15,214 nucleotides of DNA from Dunaliella salina (Eukaryota > Chlorophyta > Chlorophyceae > Chlamydomonadales > Dunaliellaceae). This document shows positions 1-6,929 of this stretch, one piece after another. The translations under genes were made by a program, and so were the position numbers. The stretch spans positions 161,709-176,922 of the forward strand of contig MU069774.1 in assembly GCA_002284615.2 (NCBI GenBank), given 5' to 3'. Each line of letters starts with the position of its first letter. Positions within the stretch are counted from its first letter, which is position 1. The notes under the pieces were generated by a model. It was not told the DNA's origin. It did not search any database and was given only the letters and a program-made list of their open reading frames with translations.

Positions 1-1
1 C

Positions 2-51
<50 letters not shown>

Positions 52-68
52 CGACGACGACGACGACG

Positions 69-116
<48 letters not shown>

Positions 117-135
117 GCAATAGCAGCAGCAGCAG
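1..135. repeat. (CAA)n microsatellite with a CGA block, ending in CAG repeats
   Basis: A nearly pure CAA/AAC run fills 1-114. A block of about six CGA triplets interrupts it at 52-69, and it grades into CAG/GCA triplets to about 135. In the frame of the ATG at 180 there is a stop (TAA, 174-176) between the repeat and the ATG. If the tract is transcribed with gene A it is therefore 5'-UTR and not a poly-amino-acid tract. The tract runs off the left edge of the window. Confidence 0.95.
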
Positions 136-179
136 CTTCAGCAACACAAGGCTTCAAGGGCAGGAGGAATGCTTAACAA

Positions 180-250
180 ATGCAAGGGACAGATGCCCAA
201 TCCAAGAAAACTGGAGTTCAGACTGGCTTCCCACATTGGCCATTGGCCAG
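180..250 (+). CDS. gene A exon 1 (probable start codon), unknown protein
   Basis: This is a first-exon candidate of 71 nt: ATG at 180, 23 codons and two leftover bases (AG), ending at the donor CCAG|GTATTG. The start is chosen because an in-frame TAA lies at 174-176, so coding cannot extend further upstream without another splice. The peptide starts MQGTDAQSKK and ends FPHWPLA. The two leftover bases join the first base of exon 2 (367) to give an Arg codon. The intron is 116 nt and ends in ttgctatcag. I do not recognise the product. The exon reads as coding mainly because phase is preserved through the following exons. Confidence 0.55.
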
Positions 251-366
251 GTATTGGAAAATGCATGCTCTTAACGCGTGTAAGCGTTTTCCGCTCTTCA
301 CGTGGTCTGCTGCGTCTTGTATAGATGATTGGCCGGTTCTTGCAAGTGACTGTGATTTGCTATCAG

Positions 367-401
367 GACGTACAGCCGCATGGAAGAGGACGACACTAAA
401 G
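367..401 (+). CDS. gene A exon 2 (35-nt small exon)
   Basis: A small exon between the acceptor tgctatcag and the strong donor AAAG|GTGAGA. It enters with one base completing the previous codon, encodes TYSRMEEDDTK, and leaves one base. That base plus the first two of exon 3 makes GTG (Val). The acidic, polar peptide and matching phase on both sides support it. The other two frames reach stops or do not join exon 3. The following intron (402-1803, about 1.4 kb) is filled largely with LINE-1 debris. No function can be assigned from this stretch. Confidence 0.55.
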
Positions 402-761
402 GTGAGACATGTACCTTCTCTTGTGAAGATGGTGCGTCAGCACCATGCAATCCAAGAAGCATGTTAAAAGTAAATAAGCAAGGTAATGCACATTGTTGGA
501 ATTGTAGGCTTTGATCTTATTCCCAAGAAAAAAAAAAACCTTTCTACTACTGTTTTGACACTGACTTCTTTGCAATTGAATGACTTGTTTGCCAGCGTCT
601 ATCACCCACTGACTTGTTTGCCGGCGTCTATCATCCATGACCAACCTCAAATGCAATTCTGCTTCAAAATTCCCCATGCTGATTTTTACTGCATGGATGC
701 TCTTTCTGCTTTGAAAACCTGCTAGCAATCCGAATAATGGAACATGAACGTGCCATTTGAC
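402..761 (+). other. gene A intron 2, unique part; no gene seen
   Basis: This stretch follows the donor at 402 and is AT-richer than the exons. It contains a 12-A run near 529 and a 29-bp direct duplication at 581-638. No reading frame with splice-site support was found on either strand. Confidence 0.5.
581..638. repeat. 29-bp tandem duplication
   Basis: Two copies of a 29-bp unit starting tgacttgtttgcc lie at 581-609 and 610-638, differing at only a few positions. They fall inside intron 2 of gene A. Confidence 0.85.
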
Positions 762-954
762 TTGCTCATCCATGCCTACTGCAGTTGGCTACTGCTAGTA
801 ATCCTCCTGATCCTCACTGACTTCTTTCTTTTGCTTTCTTTTGGTGAAGGGCTTACACGGTGCCTCGGCCCCAGGTACCCCTTTTCCTTAATTGATGTGG
901 GGAGTGTTTTCACTGCCTGCGTAGTTTTTCTTTTCTTTTCTTTGCTCATCAATG
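762..954 (+). mobile_element. family A (LINE-1 3' end), + strand, with target-site duplication
   Basis: This is a 5'-truncated copy of the LINE-1 3' end. It holds the conserved block ccttttccttaattgatgt (near 882) and a T/C-rich tail (cgtagtttttcttttctttt). It is bounded by direct repeats TTGCTCATCcATG (762-774) and TTGCTCATCaATG (942-954), a 13-bp target-site duplication with one mismatch. It lies in intron 2 of gene A. Other family A copies are at 2113-2238, 3000-3165, 4253-4460, 6139-6310, 7479-7660 and 9945-10100. Confidence 0.75.
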
Positions 955-969
955 TTAATTTCAGTTGAG

Positions 970-1308
970 TTTGCTCACAAGCTTTTACCTCTTAAGCCTC
1001 CACTGAAAACAAAGAACCCTCTCACGGCCAGGAAAAGGAAAAGGAAAAACTATGCAAGCTGGCTAGCCCCCAAACATCACGGAAGGAACAGCCTTGGCAC
1101 CGGAAAGGCCCGCCGTACTAACACCCCATAGAATCAAACCACGACCTTCACGTCCTTTCCGGGGTTTGATCCAAATGAACTATACCAGGTTCCCGCCATG
1201 CCAGGCCCTAGATCCAGGCCCTTCCAGTAACCTTCCAGAATCCCACCAGCCTCTGTGCTCTTTAGTTTGTGCAGAAGGGATTTTTTCTTTTAAAGAAAAA
1301 CAAGAAAC
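970..1308 (-). repeat. possible tRNA-derived SINE head (about 1100-1205, minus strand) and unassigned flank
   Basis: On the minus strand a sequence resembling a pol III A box (tggtatagttcatttgg, near 1175-1192) is followed about 40 bases later by a B-box-like ggtttgattc (near 1131-1141). An inverted repeat (gaatcaaacc ... ggtttgatcc) links the two regions. The acceptor stem does not pair, so this is not a functional tRNA. A tRNA-derived SINE or fossil tRNA-like head is the best guess. The rest of the interval shows nothing recognisable. Confidence 0.3.
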
Positions 1309-1780
1309 TGCGTAGGCAGAGAAAACTCTCCTTACATTAATAAAGGAAAAGGGGACACAATGGCTCTAGAGAGCCATGTATCTCCCTTACCAGAAGGAGT
1401 GAGGGAAATTATTGTGGATCTGGCAGGATTCTGTCAGCTCGGCTCCAGGGCACCAGGGTTATGATTTGTATCTTTTATTTTTTTATGGCACGTCAGGTCA
1501 AGGTAAGTTTGTATACAAGATGTGCAGGATGGGCATGGAGCTCACAAGTTTTGTAGATCTTTGGTCTGGGCAGTGTAACTAGTCTCTCCCACGCCCACAA
1601 GAATTTGATGCAGAGTGATCTTTGCACCATGGAGCTGTTTGCAGAATTCACTATGTTGCCGTGAGGCCTCTTGTTGGGAACCTTGTATCTTCACAGTATT
1701 TGGCTTCTATCAGGTGAACATGACAATTTTGCACATTCAATTCATGGGGGTGCCTGGCTTGAGTCGTGGTGCTTGTTCCT
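1309..1780 (-). mobile_element. LINE-1 3' fragment, minus strand
   Basis: Read on the + strand, this begins with the reverse complement of the T/C-rich tail and family A block (gtaggcagagaaaactctcc near 1312, then a variant of the aattaaggaaaagg block). It continues into sequence paralleling the LINE-1 endonuclease-region copy at 7880-7990. The shared elements are the run attcac/attcaac, the string ctctatt/ttctatcaggtg, and ttcatggggg/ttcatggggt. It is heavily degraded with no usable frame. It sits in intron 2 of gene A and ends just before the exon 3 acceptor. Confidence 0.6.
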
Positions 1781-1803
1781 TTTCTTATCTTTTCTGCATG
1801 CAG

Positions 1804-1895
1804 TGCGTTCTGCCATCTGGGAGCCAATGCTCATTGAGATGTCTGTCACCGCACAGCCCATTGATCTAAGGGCAGCACTTGCAACTACTGGGAAG
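1804..1895 (+). CDS. gene A exon 3
   Basis: This 92-nt exon has a pyrimidine-rich acceptor (cttatcttttctgcatgcag) and the donor GGGAAG|GTAACA. Two entering bases complete a Val codon with exon 2, then 30 codons follow (RSAIWEPMLIEMS ... ALATTGK), ending in phase 0. The other two frames stop inside the exon. It reads as a soluble, ordinary protein segment, but I recognise no family. Its last 20 bases plus the donor seed the tandem array that follows, so five donor-like sites lie downstream of one acceptor. Which donor is used decides whether the frame is kept; only the first is compatible with exon 4. Confidence 0.65.
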
Positions 1896-2080
1896 GTAAC
1901 ACTTGCAACACTTGCAACACAACACTTGCAACTACTGGGAAGGTAACACTTGCAACACTTGCAACACACTTGCAACTACTGGGAAGGTAACACTTGCAAC
2001 TACTGGGAATACTTGCAACTACTGGGAAGGTAACACTTGCAACACTTGCAACGCAACACTTGCAACTACTGGGAAGGTAT
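1875..2080 (+). repeat. minisatellite built from the gene A exon 3 end and its 5' splice site
   Basis: The unit acttgcaactactgggaagg (plus taac acttgcaac spacers) recurs with a spacing of 43-47 bp. Donor-like GT dinucleotides in the same context fall at 1896, 1943, 1987, 2030 and 2077. One further unit (near 2010) has mutated to tgggaat and lost the GT. The array covers the coding/intron boundary of exon 3. Confidence 0.9.
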
Positions 2081-2112
2081 GATTTTCTGCATGAGTGGCT
2101 TGTTCCTGAATG

Positions 2113-2238
2113 GTGGGCCATCTTGTGGTGGAAGGGAATTACGGCTCTTCTGAGCCAATGTGTCTCCTTTTCCTTAATTGATGTAGGCAGGGCCTTTCTG
2201 CCTACGTAGTTCTTTTTTTCCTTCTTTGTTGTGGGCCA
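2113..2238 (+). mobile_element. short family A copy (LINE-1 3' end) with 8-bp target-site duplication
   Basis: A 110-bp 5'-truncated copy contains the signature gagccaatgtgtctcc, the ttccttaattgatgtagg block and a T/C tail. Direct repeats gtgggcca (2113-2120 and 2231-2238) flank it. Near its 3' end a hairpin GTAGGCAG...CTGCCTAC (about 2185-2208) is perfectly paired over 8 bp. It lies in intron 3 of gene A. Confidence 0.75.
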
Positions 2239-2239
2239 A

Positions 2240-3165
2240 GTCAGACAAATACGCATGAACACATGCTTGGCCCAATATGACAGATAGCGCCCTCCACATT
2301 CTCTCAGGTTGTCAAAGCCCTGTCATTTCTAACAGTAATTTGTAACAATCGTTTGCGACAGTGATTTCATAACCGGGCATCACAACATTGCTAGCAGGAA
2401 GGTATTAAAAGTGATCAGCGACTCTTATTGGTCCAGCATTGTGCAAGTGGATGTCCACAGCACAGAACACCTGGCCCAACAAAATCTACACATCCCCAAG
2501 CTAGTCTCTAGCATAATTGTGCATCCAAATGCCTTTAATCCCAGTATTCTTGATCAAGGTAGATGCATCTCCAGCCACCCTGATGCTGCCTTGGTCACTC
2601 CTCACCCTTTGAGCCCCAGCAGACCACCCACTCCATCCTCACATTAGGTATTGCACAATTTTGGCGGTAGCAGGAAGTTAGCAGTAAACTATGGCCAGAC
2701 CTCATGAAATGAATACCTACAACCACCACATTCACTTGATAAATACTGTGAAGGTACGAGGCCTGGTGCCCAACTAGAAGCCTCTCAGCAGCAGCATAGG
2801 GAAATCTGCAAACAGCTCCAAAGTGCAGAGATTACCCTTCACGCAATCCACTGTGCGTGGGTGTGTGTATCTGCACTGCCCATACCATTTTCCAAAAAGG
2901 CTTGCACAGAAGCTCCATACCCATGCTGTAAAATTTACGTACAAACCTACTTGTACCGGAGCCGTTGAAAGCATAAGCACTCATCGTAACCCTGGGGCAC
3001 TGGAGCTGCGCTGCCAGAAACCCACCAGACCCACATCAACTTTCCTCTTTTCTTCCAGAGAGGGAGACTCGCAGCTCTTTGAGCCAATGTGGCTTTTATG
3101 GTTTTTTCCCTTGATTGGTGCAGGTAGAGCTTTCTCTGCCTCATGATTCTTCTTTTGTCTCTTCC
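2240..3165 (+). mobile_element. LINE-1 C-terminal fragment with family A 3' end (+), decayed
   Basis: Frames on the + strand give scattered LINE-1 C-terminal blocks in order: DSALHILSGCQ (near 2285-2320), HHNIASRKVLK, STEHLAQQNLHIP (near 2460-2500), ISSHPDAALVTP (near 2570-2605), YCEGTRPGAQLEASQQQHRE (near 2745-2805), LAQKLHTHAVKFTYK and ARNPPDPH. These are the zinc-knuckle/RHN region and the PD-(D/E)xK-type restriction-like endonuclease of R2-like non-LTR elements. The PD of the nuclease motif survives here. Stops and frameshifts break the frame repeatedly. The family A tail fills about 3000-3165. The whole copy lies in intron 3 of gene A. Confidence 0.75.
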
Positions 3166-3533
3166 TGTCTTTTTGTGCCCAGTTCTGGAGACATGGAGTC
3201 ACACCAGTGGATCCCACATTATCCCATTGTTGACCAGAAGCATATGACTAGAAGCACAGGGTTGAAAGGTTTGGTCCGACATAGTCTTAAGTTAGGACCA
3301 TGAAAGCTCAGGAAAGCTTAGATTGTTGGCATGCCTGCGTCCCCCTTTTTCTCAGCTCTCATGCGCTTGCAAATGGCAGAGGTCTGCATCTTCATTTTTG
3401 TCTATCCTGTCATCCTATTACCCATTTAAAAGTCCAACCTTGGAAAACTCTGACCAACTCTTTCAACTCTACAATTTTAAAAGCAGTATTAGATAATTTT
3501 TAAACCCCCCTTTTCTGCATGACTGCTGGCCAG
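3166..3533 (+). other. gene A intron 3, 3' part; no gene seen
   Basis: Apparently unique AT-rich sequence runs up to the pyrimidine stretch and acceptor (ccccccttttctgcatgactgctggccag) of exon 4. No frame with splice support and no recognisable repeat was found. Confidence 0.45.
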
Positions 3534-3629
3534 GTTTATGAGCAGCCTCTGACCTCAGACCCTTCAACATGGCTTGAGCCTATTTTCGAGAAACCTGGCC
3601 CAAGCAAGATACAAGCTTTTACAAAGAAG
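3534..3629 (+). CDS. gene A exon 4
   Basis: Exactly 32 codons (96 nt) lie between the acceptor gctggccag and the donor AAGAAG|GTAAAT, phase 0 on both sides. The peptide begins VYEQPLTSDPSTWLEP and ends KIQAFTKK; Pro, Ser and Lys are frequent. It joins exon 3 and exon 5 with no frame adjustment. Intron 4 (3630-4010, 381 nt) carries a SINE-like B fragment. I recognise no domain. The splice signals and phase are the main evidence. Confidence 0.65.
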
Positions 3630-3776
3630 GTAAATTTGGCTGCTGTGCATGCTAGAAGCACGGGTATTCCATGTTTTACCTGAGATGGATGATGTCTGGC
3701 TGGCGCCCAGGAGCAATGTGACCAGGTCCTTGATGATTGCATGTGACTGCTGTGAGCACACGCTCCTGACAGCTTG

Positions 3777-3880
3777 GGTGAAAGAAAGTGTTCATGCTTG
3801 CCAGTCGGCCGCGTGCATTAAGGAAAGAGCCCCTCTGTACCTCCCACAAACTTGGGTGTAATTGCTTTGGTGTATCGAGC
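3777..3880 (-). mobile_element. family B SINE-like fragment, minus strand
   Basis: The signature ggccgcgtgcattaaggaaag (3808-3828) is the reverse complement of the family B 3' end. It is preceded on the + strand by an A/G-rich tail remnant (gggtgaaagaaag). The 5' part is eroded. It lies in intron 4 of gene A. Confidence 0.55.
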
Positions 3881-4010
3881 AAGGCTCGCTGGATGTGTCC
3901 CATTCATGGATTACCAACTCACCAATCGACACAAACCTGATCAATTCACAATCCATCCATCCATCCAAAACACTTAAACAACAAGTTGCTGATACCATTT
4001 TTTTTTGTAG

Positions 4011-4174
4011 GTCAGCATTGACTATCCAAATGGTAGGATCATGCAGCAGTCAGCAGCCTGCGAGCTGCCTCTTGCCCCTGAGCCTGACCACCCTTTGCTT
4101 GAGCCTTGGATGGATGGTAGCCCCACGGCCATCCACGTCCCTGCCGGATACCATCTGTTCACGTACCCTGATAG
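4011..4174 (+). CDS. gene A exon 5 (largest exon)
   Basis: A 164-nt exon follows a strong T-tract acceptor (tttttttttgtag) and ends at GATAG|GTAGGT. It reads 54 codons and leaves two bases. The peptide opens VSIDYPNGRIMQQSAACELP, contains EPDHPLLEPWMDGSP, and closes HVPAGYHLFTYPD. The YPNG and TYPD pieces recall the loops of G-box/Tcp10-type or radial-spoke-type beta-strand repeats, but this is a weak resemblance and I assign no function. The frame stops immediately after the donor (TAG at 4176), which supports the exon end. Confidence 0.7.
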
Positions 4175-4178
4175 GTAG

Positions 4179-4249
4179 GTGGACTTGCTCTTCCCTCAGT
4201 GCATGTGGCCTCTGACATGCCTAGACTTCTCTGTTCATTGTGGACTTGC
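4179..4249 (+). mobile_element. family B tail fragment between 10-bp direct repeats
   Basis: A 51-bp piece (4189-4239) contains the family B 3' signature (cttccctcagtgcatgtggcc, then catgcctagacttctct). Identical 10-bp direct repeats gtggacttgc (4179-4188 and 4240-4249) bracket it and look like a target-site duplication. It fills most of the 77-nt candidate intron between exon 5 and the candidate microexon of gene A. Confidence 0.65.
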
Positions 4250-4251
4250 AG

Positions 4252-4270
4252 CAATGAGTGCTCTGGAAAA
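4252..4270 (+). CDS. gene A candidate 19-nt microexon (tentative)
   Basis: The acceptor tggacttgcag and donor AAAA|GTAAAG bound 19 nt. Its first base completes the codon left by exon 5 (AGC, Ser) and six codons follow (NECSGK). It exits in phase 0, which is exactly what the better-looking frame of the terminal exon (5022) needs. Against it, the donor lies in the tail of a family A insertion whose 14-bp target-site duplication overlaps the microexon. The upstream intron is also mostly a B fragment. The splice would therefore have to post-date those insertions. Confidence 0.25.
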
Positions 4271-4460
4271 GTAAAGAAAGAAAATAAAAAAGTACATAGG
4301 CAGAGAAACTCTCCGTACATCAATTAAGGAAAAGGAGAGACATTGTCTCATAAAGAGCCATGAGTCCTCTCCACCACAAATTTGAGGATAGAAAAGGCTC
4401 GTGAGGATCCGGAGGATTACTAGAAGTACTAGTCTTAAGAACCTGGAATGAGTGCTCTGG
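4253..4460 (-). mobile_element. family A (LINE-1 3' end), minus strand, with 14-bp target-site duplication
   Basis: A well-preserved 5'-truncated copy (about 4267-4446) carries, on the + strand, the tail remnant (gtaaagaaagaaaataaaaa), cataggcagagaaactctcc, the aattaaggaaaagg block, agagccatgag and ccaccacaaa. It extends to the LINE-1 stop-proximal region (gaacctgg). Perfect 14-bp direct repeats aatgagtgctctgg flank it at 4253-4266 and 4447-4460. Confidence 0.85.
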
Positions 4461-4500
4461 CATGTGATGCCCTCAGCAGCTTTCTTGAGCAACACTAGTT

Positions 4501-4977
4501 CGGCCATCTTGTCAGATCAGTGATGAAGTGTGGCTATTTTGTCTTGGATATCTTTTGACTTTGTTGGCTCATATCAGAGATGAGTAACATTAGTCCGGCC
4601 ATCTTGTCAGATCAGTGATGAAGTGTGGCTATTTTGTCTTGGATATCTTGACTGTGTTGGCTCATATCAGAGATATCTGACTTTGTCGACTCAGAACAGA
4701 GCAGCTACCTTAAGCCAGTAAAGTGCTGGGTGGCTGGAGATGGGTCAACATGTATAACTCAGAAGCAACCTATGTGGCCTTGCATGCCTGATCCTCCTGG
4801 CTATTTTGTCTTGGATATCTTGACTTTGTTGGCTCATATCAGAGATATCTGACTTTGTCGACTCAGAGCAGAGCAGCTATCTTGAGTCAGTACAGTGCTG
4901 GGTGGCTGGAGATGGGTCAACATGTATAACTCAGAAGCGACCTATGTGGCCTTGCATGCCTGATTTTCCTGGCTATT
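4501..4977. repeat. nested tandem duplication, 95-bp and 172-bp units
   Basis: A 95-bp unit starting cggccatcttgtcagatcag lies at 4501-4595 and restarts at 4596. From 4627 a 172-bp unit starting ggctattttgtcttggatat is present twice (4627-4798, 4799-4970), with the start of a third copy at 4971-4977. Copies differ by only a few substitutions, so the duplications look recent. They lie in the intron upstream of gene A's terminal exon. Confidence 0.9.
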
Positions 4978-5021
4978 GCTCCTGAATGCGTAATTCTTTT
5001 CTCCTTTGTTCCTGTGGCAAG

Positions 5022-5108
5022 AATGTCAACATCCATCCTCCAATCGTGCCTCAAAACATTGTTGCAACTGGTTTGGAACTGGAGCCGGGGGAATTCGTAG
5101 ACAAATAA
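5022..5108 (+). CDS. gene A terminal exon (stop at 5106-5108)
   Basis: The acceptor follows a pyrimidine-rich run (ttcttttctcctttgttcctgtggcaag). In the phase-0 frame, 28 codons start NVNIHPPIVPQNIVATG and end EPGEFVDK, then TAA. Reaching this frame requires the 19-nt microexon; the seven pieces then total 561 nt, or 187 aa plus stop. If exon 5 joins directly, the frame is instead RMSTSILQSC... with a stop at 5098-5100. I prefer the first frame because its composition is more protein-like. A third option is a donor at TTC|GTAGAC (5097) leading to the phase-0 exon at 6745. Confidence 0.5.
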   Translation, partial: NVNIHPPIVPQNIVATGLELEPGEFVDK

Positions 5109-5953
5109 AAGGAAGAACGATTAGCAGTACTTGAAAGCTAGCCTTGGCAGAAATTGCAACATCTTAGTGCGCTGGGGGAGGTGACGAGGCAGACCTTAAT
5201 TCTCTTGGTTGGAATATTAAAGCCCTGCACAGTGCAGAGGACCTCTTGTGCCATCTCATGGGGAAGGAGGTTCAAGTCTGCCCGAGACAGTGGGGCTGCT
5301 GAGCAGTCTTTCCTTTTAGCATGCAGCCTTAAGGCAAGCCTAATCTTTTCCACCCCTTTTCTTTCAGGCCCTGGATTTTAAACAGAGTTTGCTGCACATG
5401 AAAGGCATGAGAATGTACCAACACTGCAAGCACGGATTTTTTTAAACAAAGACCAATTCTGTTCTGGTTGAAAATGATCAGGTTTCTTGTGTCCTTCTCA
5501 CTAGCAGATTTCAAATCCTTTTATCTCACCAGACTGAATGAAACCAATTCAATTGGAAATCTGTTCTGGTTGCAGGGCTTACATGATCTGTGCCAAGTCC
5601 TTAAATCTTGTAATGCAGCAGCAGAGCAGCTCACAGGGCAGCATGGTTGGTGGGGCACAAGCGCCAGGACAAGGAAGGGCAACTGATTGGGTGATGGAGG
5701 TGGGAGTGGCGGGGTTTGAAGGGCGATGGTGCAGAGTGCGCACATATCTCAGGCAGGGATGTGTGCAGTGTTGGTGCGTGCTGGAGTACCTGCCTTGATA
5801 TGACACTGATTCACGGTTGCCTTATGCAAACCTGACAAAAAGCAGCATTTCATCACTCAGCTTAAGGCCTTCTCTTGGACGTCTTGATAAAAGTTGTGAA
5901 AGCGAGGCATATGATTTTACAACAGGTGGCATTTTGAGTATAGGGTAACGAAT
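5109..5953. other. intergenic or intronic region with two weak open frames
   Basis: No supported gene was found. A minus-strand frame at 5353-5138 (71 codons) contains SRADLNLLPHEMAQEVLC and a CNFC pair, and its codon choice is coding-like. Its + strand counterpart is also open, and no splice partner was found. On the + strand 5562-5798 follows an acceptor-like ctgttctggttgcag and stays open to EYLP, without a donor or a recognisable family. The short string ctgttctggttg is repeated near 5458 and 5563. I would treat all of this as unassigned. Confidence 0.3.
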
Positions 5954-6138
5954 ATGCCATTTCTCATCATTGTTGGCTCAAAAACCACGGGGTGGAAGGT
6001 TTTTGGCTCTGTTGATGAAGACATCCCTATTATTGTGGTTGCTTGGCCAAACTTGCTATATGAGATTTTGGCGTTTGGTATCCTTCTGACCTTTGAAGTG
6101 CAGGATGTAAAGAATAATAGAGAACAAATAGAATATTA

Positions 6139-6530
6139 GTTGGAAGAAAAAGCTCTCACTACTACAATTAAGGGAAAAGGGACGTGCTTGCTCAAATAGT
6201 CAAACAGTCCCTTCCACCACAAAGACGAAGAGCAGAGAATGTTGGTGAAAATCTGAGGGATCATTGGGAGAGCTTGGATCAAGAACCTGGGTATCGGAGT
6301 GTTCTTTTGTTCGAAAGAAAAGTACACAAGCCAAAGGCCGCATGCATCAAGGAAAAGTTCCCTAGCTTGCAAACTAGCAGGGATTTAACCCACAAGTTAG
6401 TTCGGGTTTTCAGTGGCGCCTCGGGCATACGGCACAGAATAAGCATGGAACATGCATGCAAGCTTAGTAGGGCATTGGAGGTCCAAACAAAATTTTCTAA
6501 ATTGGTTTCAAGTGTGCTCAGTGCAGCAGA
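6139..6530 (-). mobile_element. LINE-1 3' fragment, minus strand, interrupted by family B
   Basis: From left to right on the + strand: the family A block (acaattaagggaaaaggg, 6162-6181), ccttccaccacaaag, and caagaacctgggtatcggagtg. A family B insert follows (6314-6399), and then LINE-1 sequence resumes (gggcatacggcacagaataagcatgg), paralleling the copy at 7700-7735. The region from 6140 to about 6480 is thus one LINE-1 copy cut in two. No open frame is kept. The interval 5954-6138 to its left shows nothing recognisable. Confidence 0.65.
6309..6404 (-). mobile_element. family B SINE-like copy nested in LINE-1
   Basis: An 86-bp truncated B element (tail remnant aaagaaaag at 6314, signature gccaaaggccgcatgcatc at about 6331) lies between direct repeats gttcg (6309-6313 and 6400-6404). 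LINE-1 sequence is continuous if the insert and one repeat are left out. The 5-bp repeat is short, so the exact ends are approximate. Confidence 0.6.
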
Positions 6531-6744
6531 TTAAAGAAAAGAAAAGAAAATGCTAGCAAAAAATGCTGCCAACATAAAGGAAGAGATCCATATCTAGCAA
6601 GCTTGCAAGGGTCCCACCAAAGCAGCAAACTCCATCAACGACCAAAAAAAAAAAAATACCACACCAGGAAGCAGATGCATTTGATGCATCAATACTTGGA
6701 CATTACATCTGTGGCTGAGAGATGCCTGGAGTTTTTCCCGTCAG

Positions 6745-6842
6745 GATGATGAGAACGACCCCCAATTTGTTGCACTAGATGATCTGGCATTTGAAGCCAA
6801 AACAATGGTTTCTGAAGGGCAGTTGAAGGATATGCTCGCTAG
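6745..6842 (+). CDS. orphan internal exon of an unknown gene (possibly gene A)
   Basis: A 98-nt exon runs from the acceptor gtttttcccgtcag to the donor GCTAG|GTAAGG: 32 codons in phase 0 plus two bases. The peptide is acidic: DDENDPQFVALDD, then LAFEAKTMVSEGQLKDML. The other two frames stop early. No phase-matched next exon was found; everything to the right up to about 9660 is transposon. Its phase-0 entry would fit a version of gene A in which the exon at 5022 splices at 5097 instead of ending at 5108. It could also be an isolated exon of another gene whose remainder is unrecognised. Confidence 0.45.
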
Positions 6843-6929
6843 GTAAGGATCATCGGATGTTATTCCCGTGCATATCTCGTGCTCTCAAAGGTGTGCAGGT
6901 CAGAAGAACAACAGAAAGGGAGGAAAAAA

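Noticed and set aside
1100..1205. A genuine tRNA gene
   Set aside because: The T arm pairs only with two G-U pairs and no acceptor stem can be formed, so at most it is a tRNA-derived repeat.
3862..4215. A 117-codon + strand open frame starting with ATG at 3862
   Set aside because: It overlaps exon 5 in a different frame. Its first half is a B fragment and intron, and its peptide is low in coding character.
4501..4977. CRISPR-like or centromeric satellite array
   Set aside because: Units are long, only two or three copies exist, and there are no distinct spacers. It is a local duplication.
5138..5353. Minus-strand frame with a coding-like codon choice
   Set aside because: No splice sites, homologous family or neighbouring exon supports it, and the opposite strand is equally open. 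Kept only as a note in the region entry.
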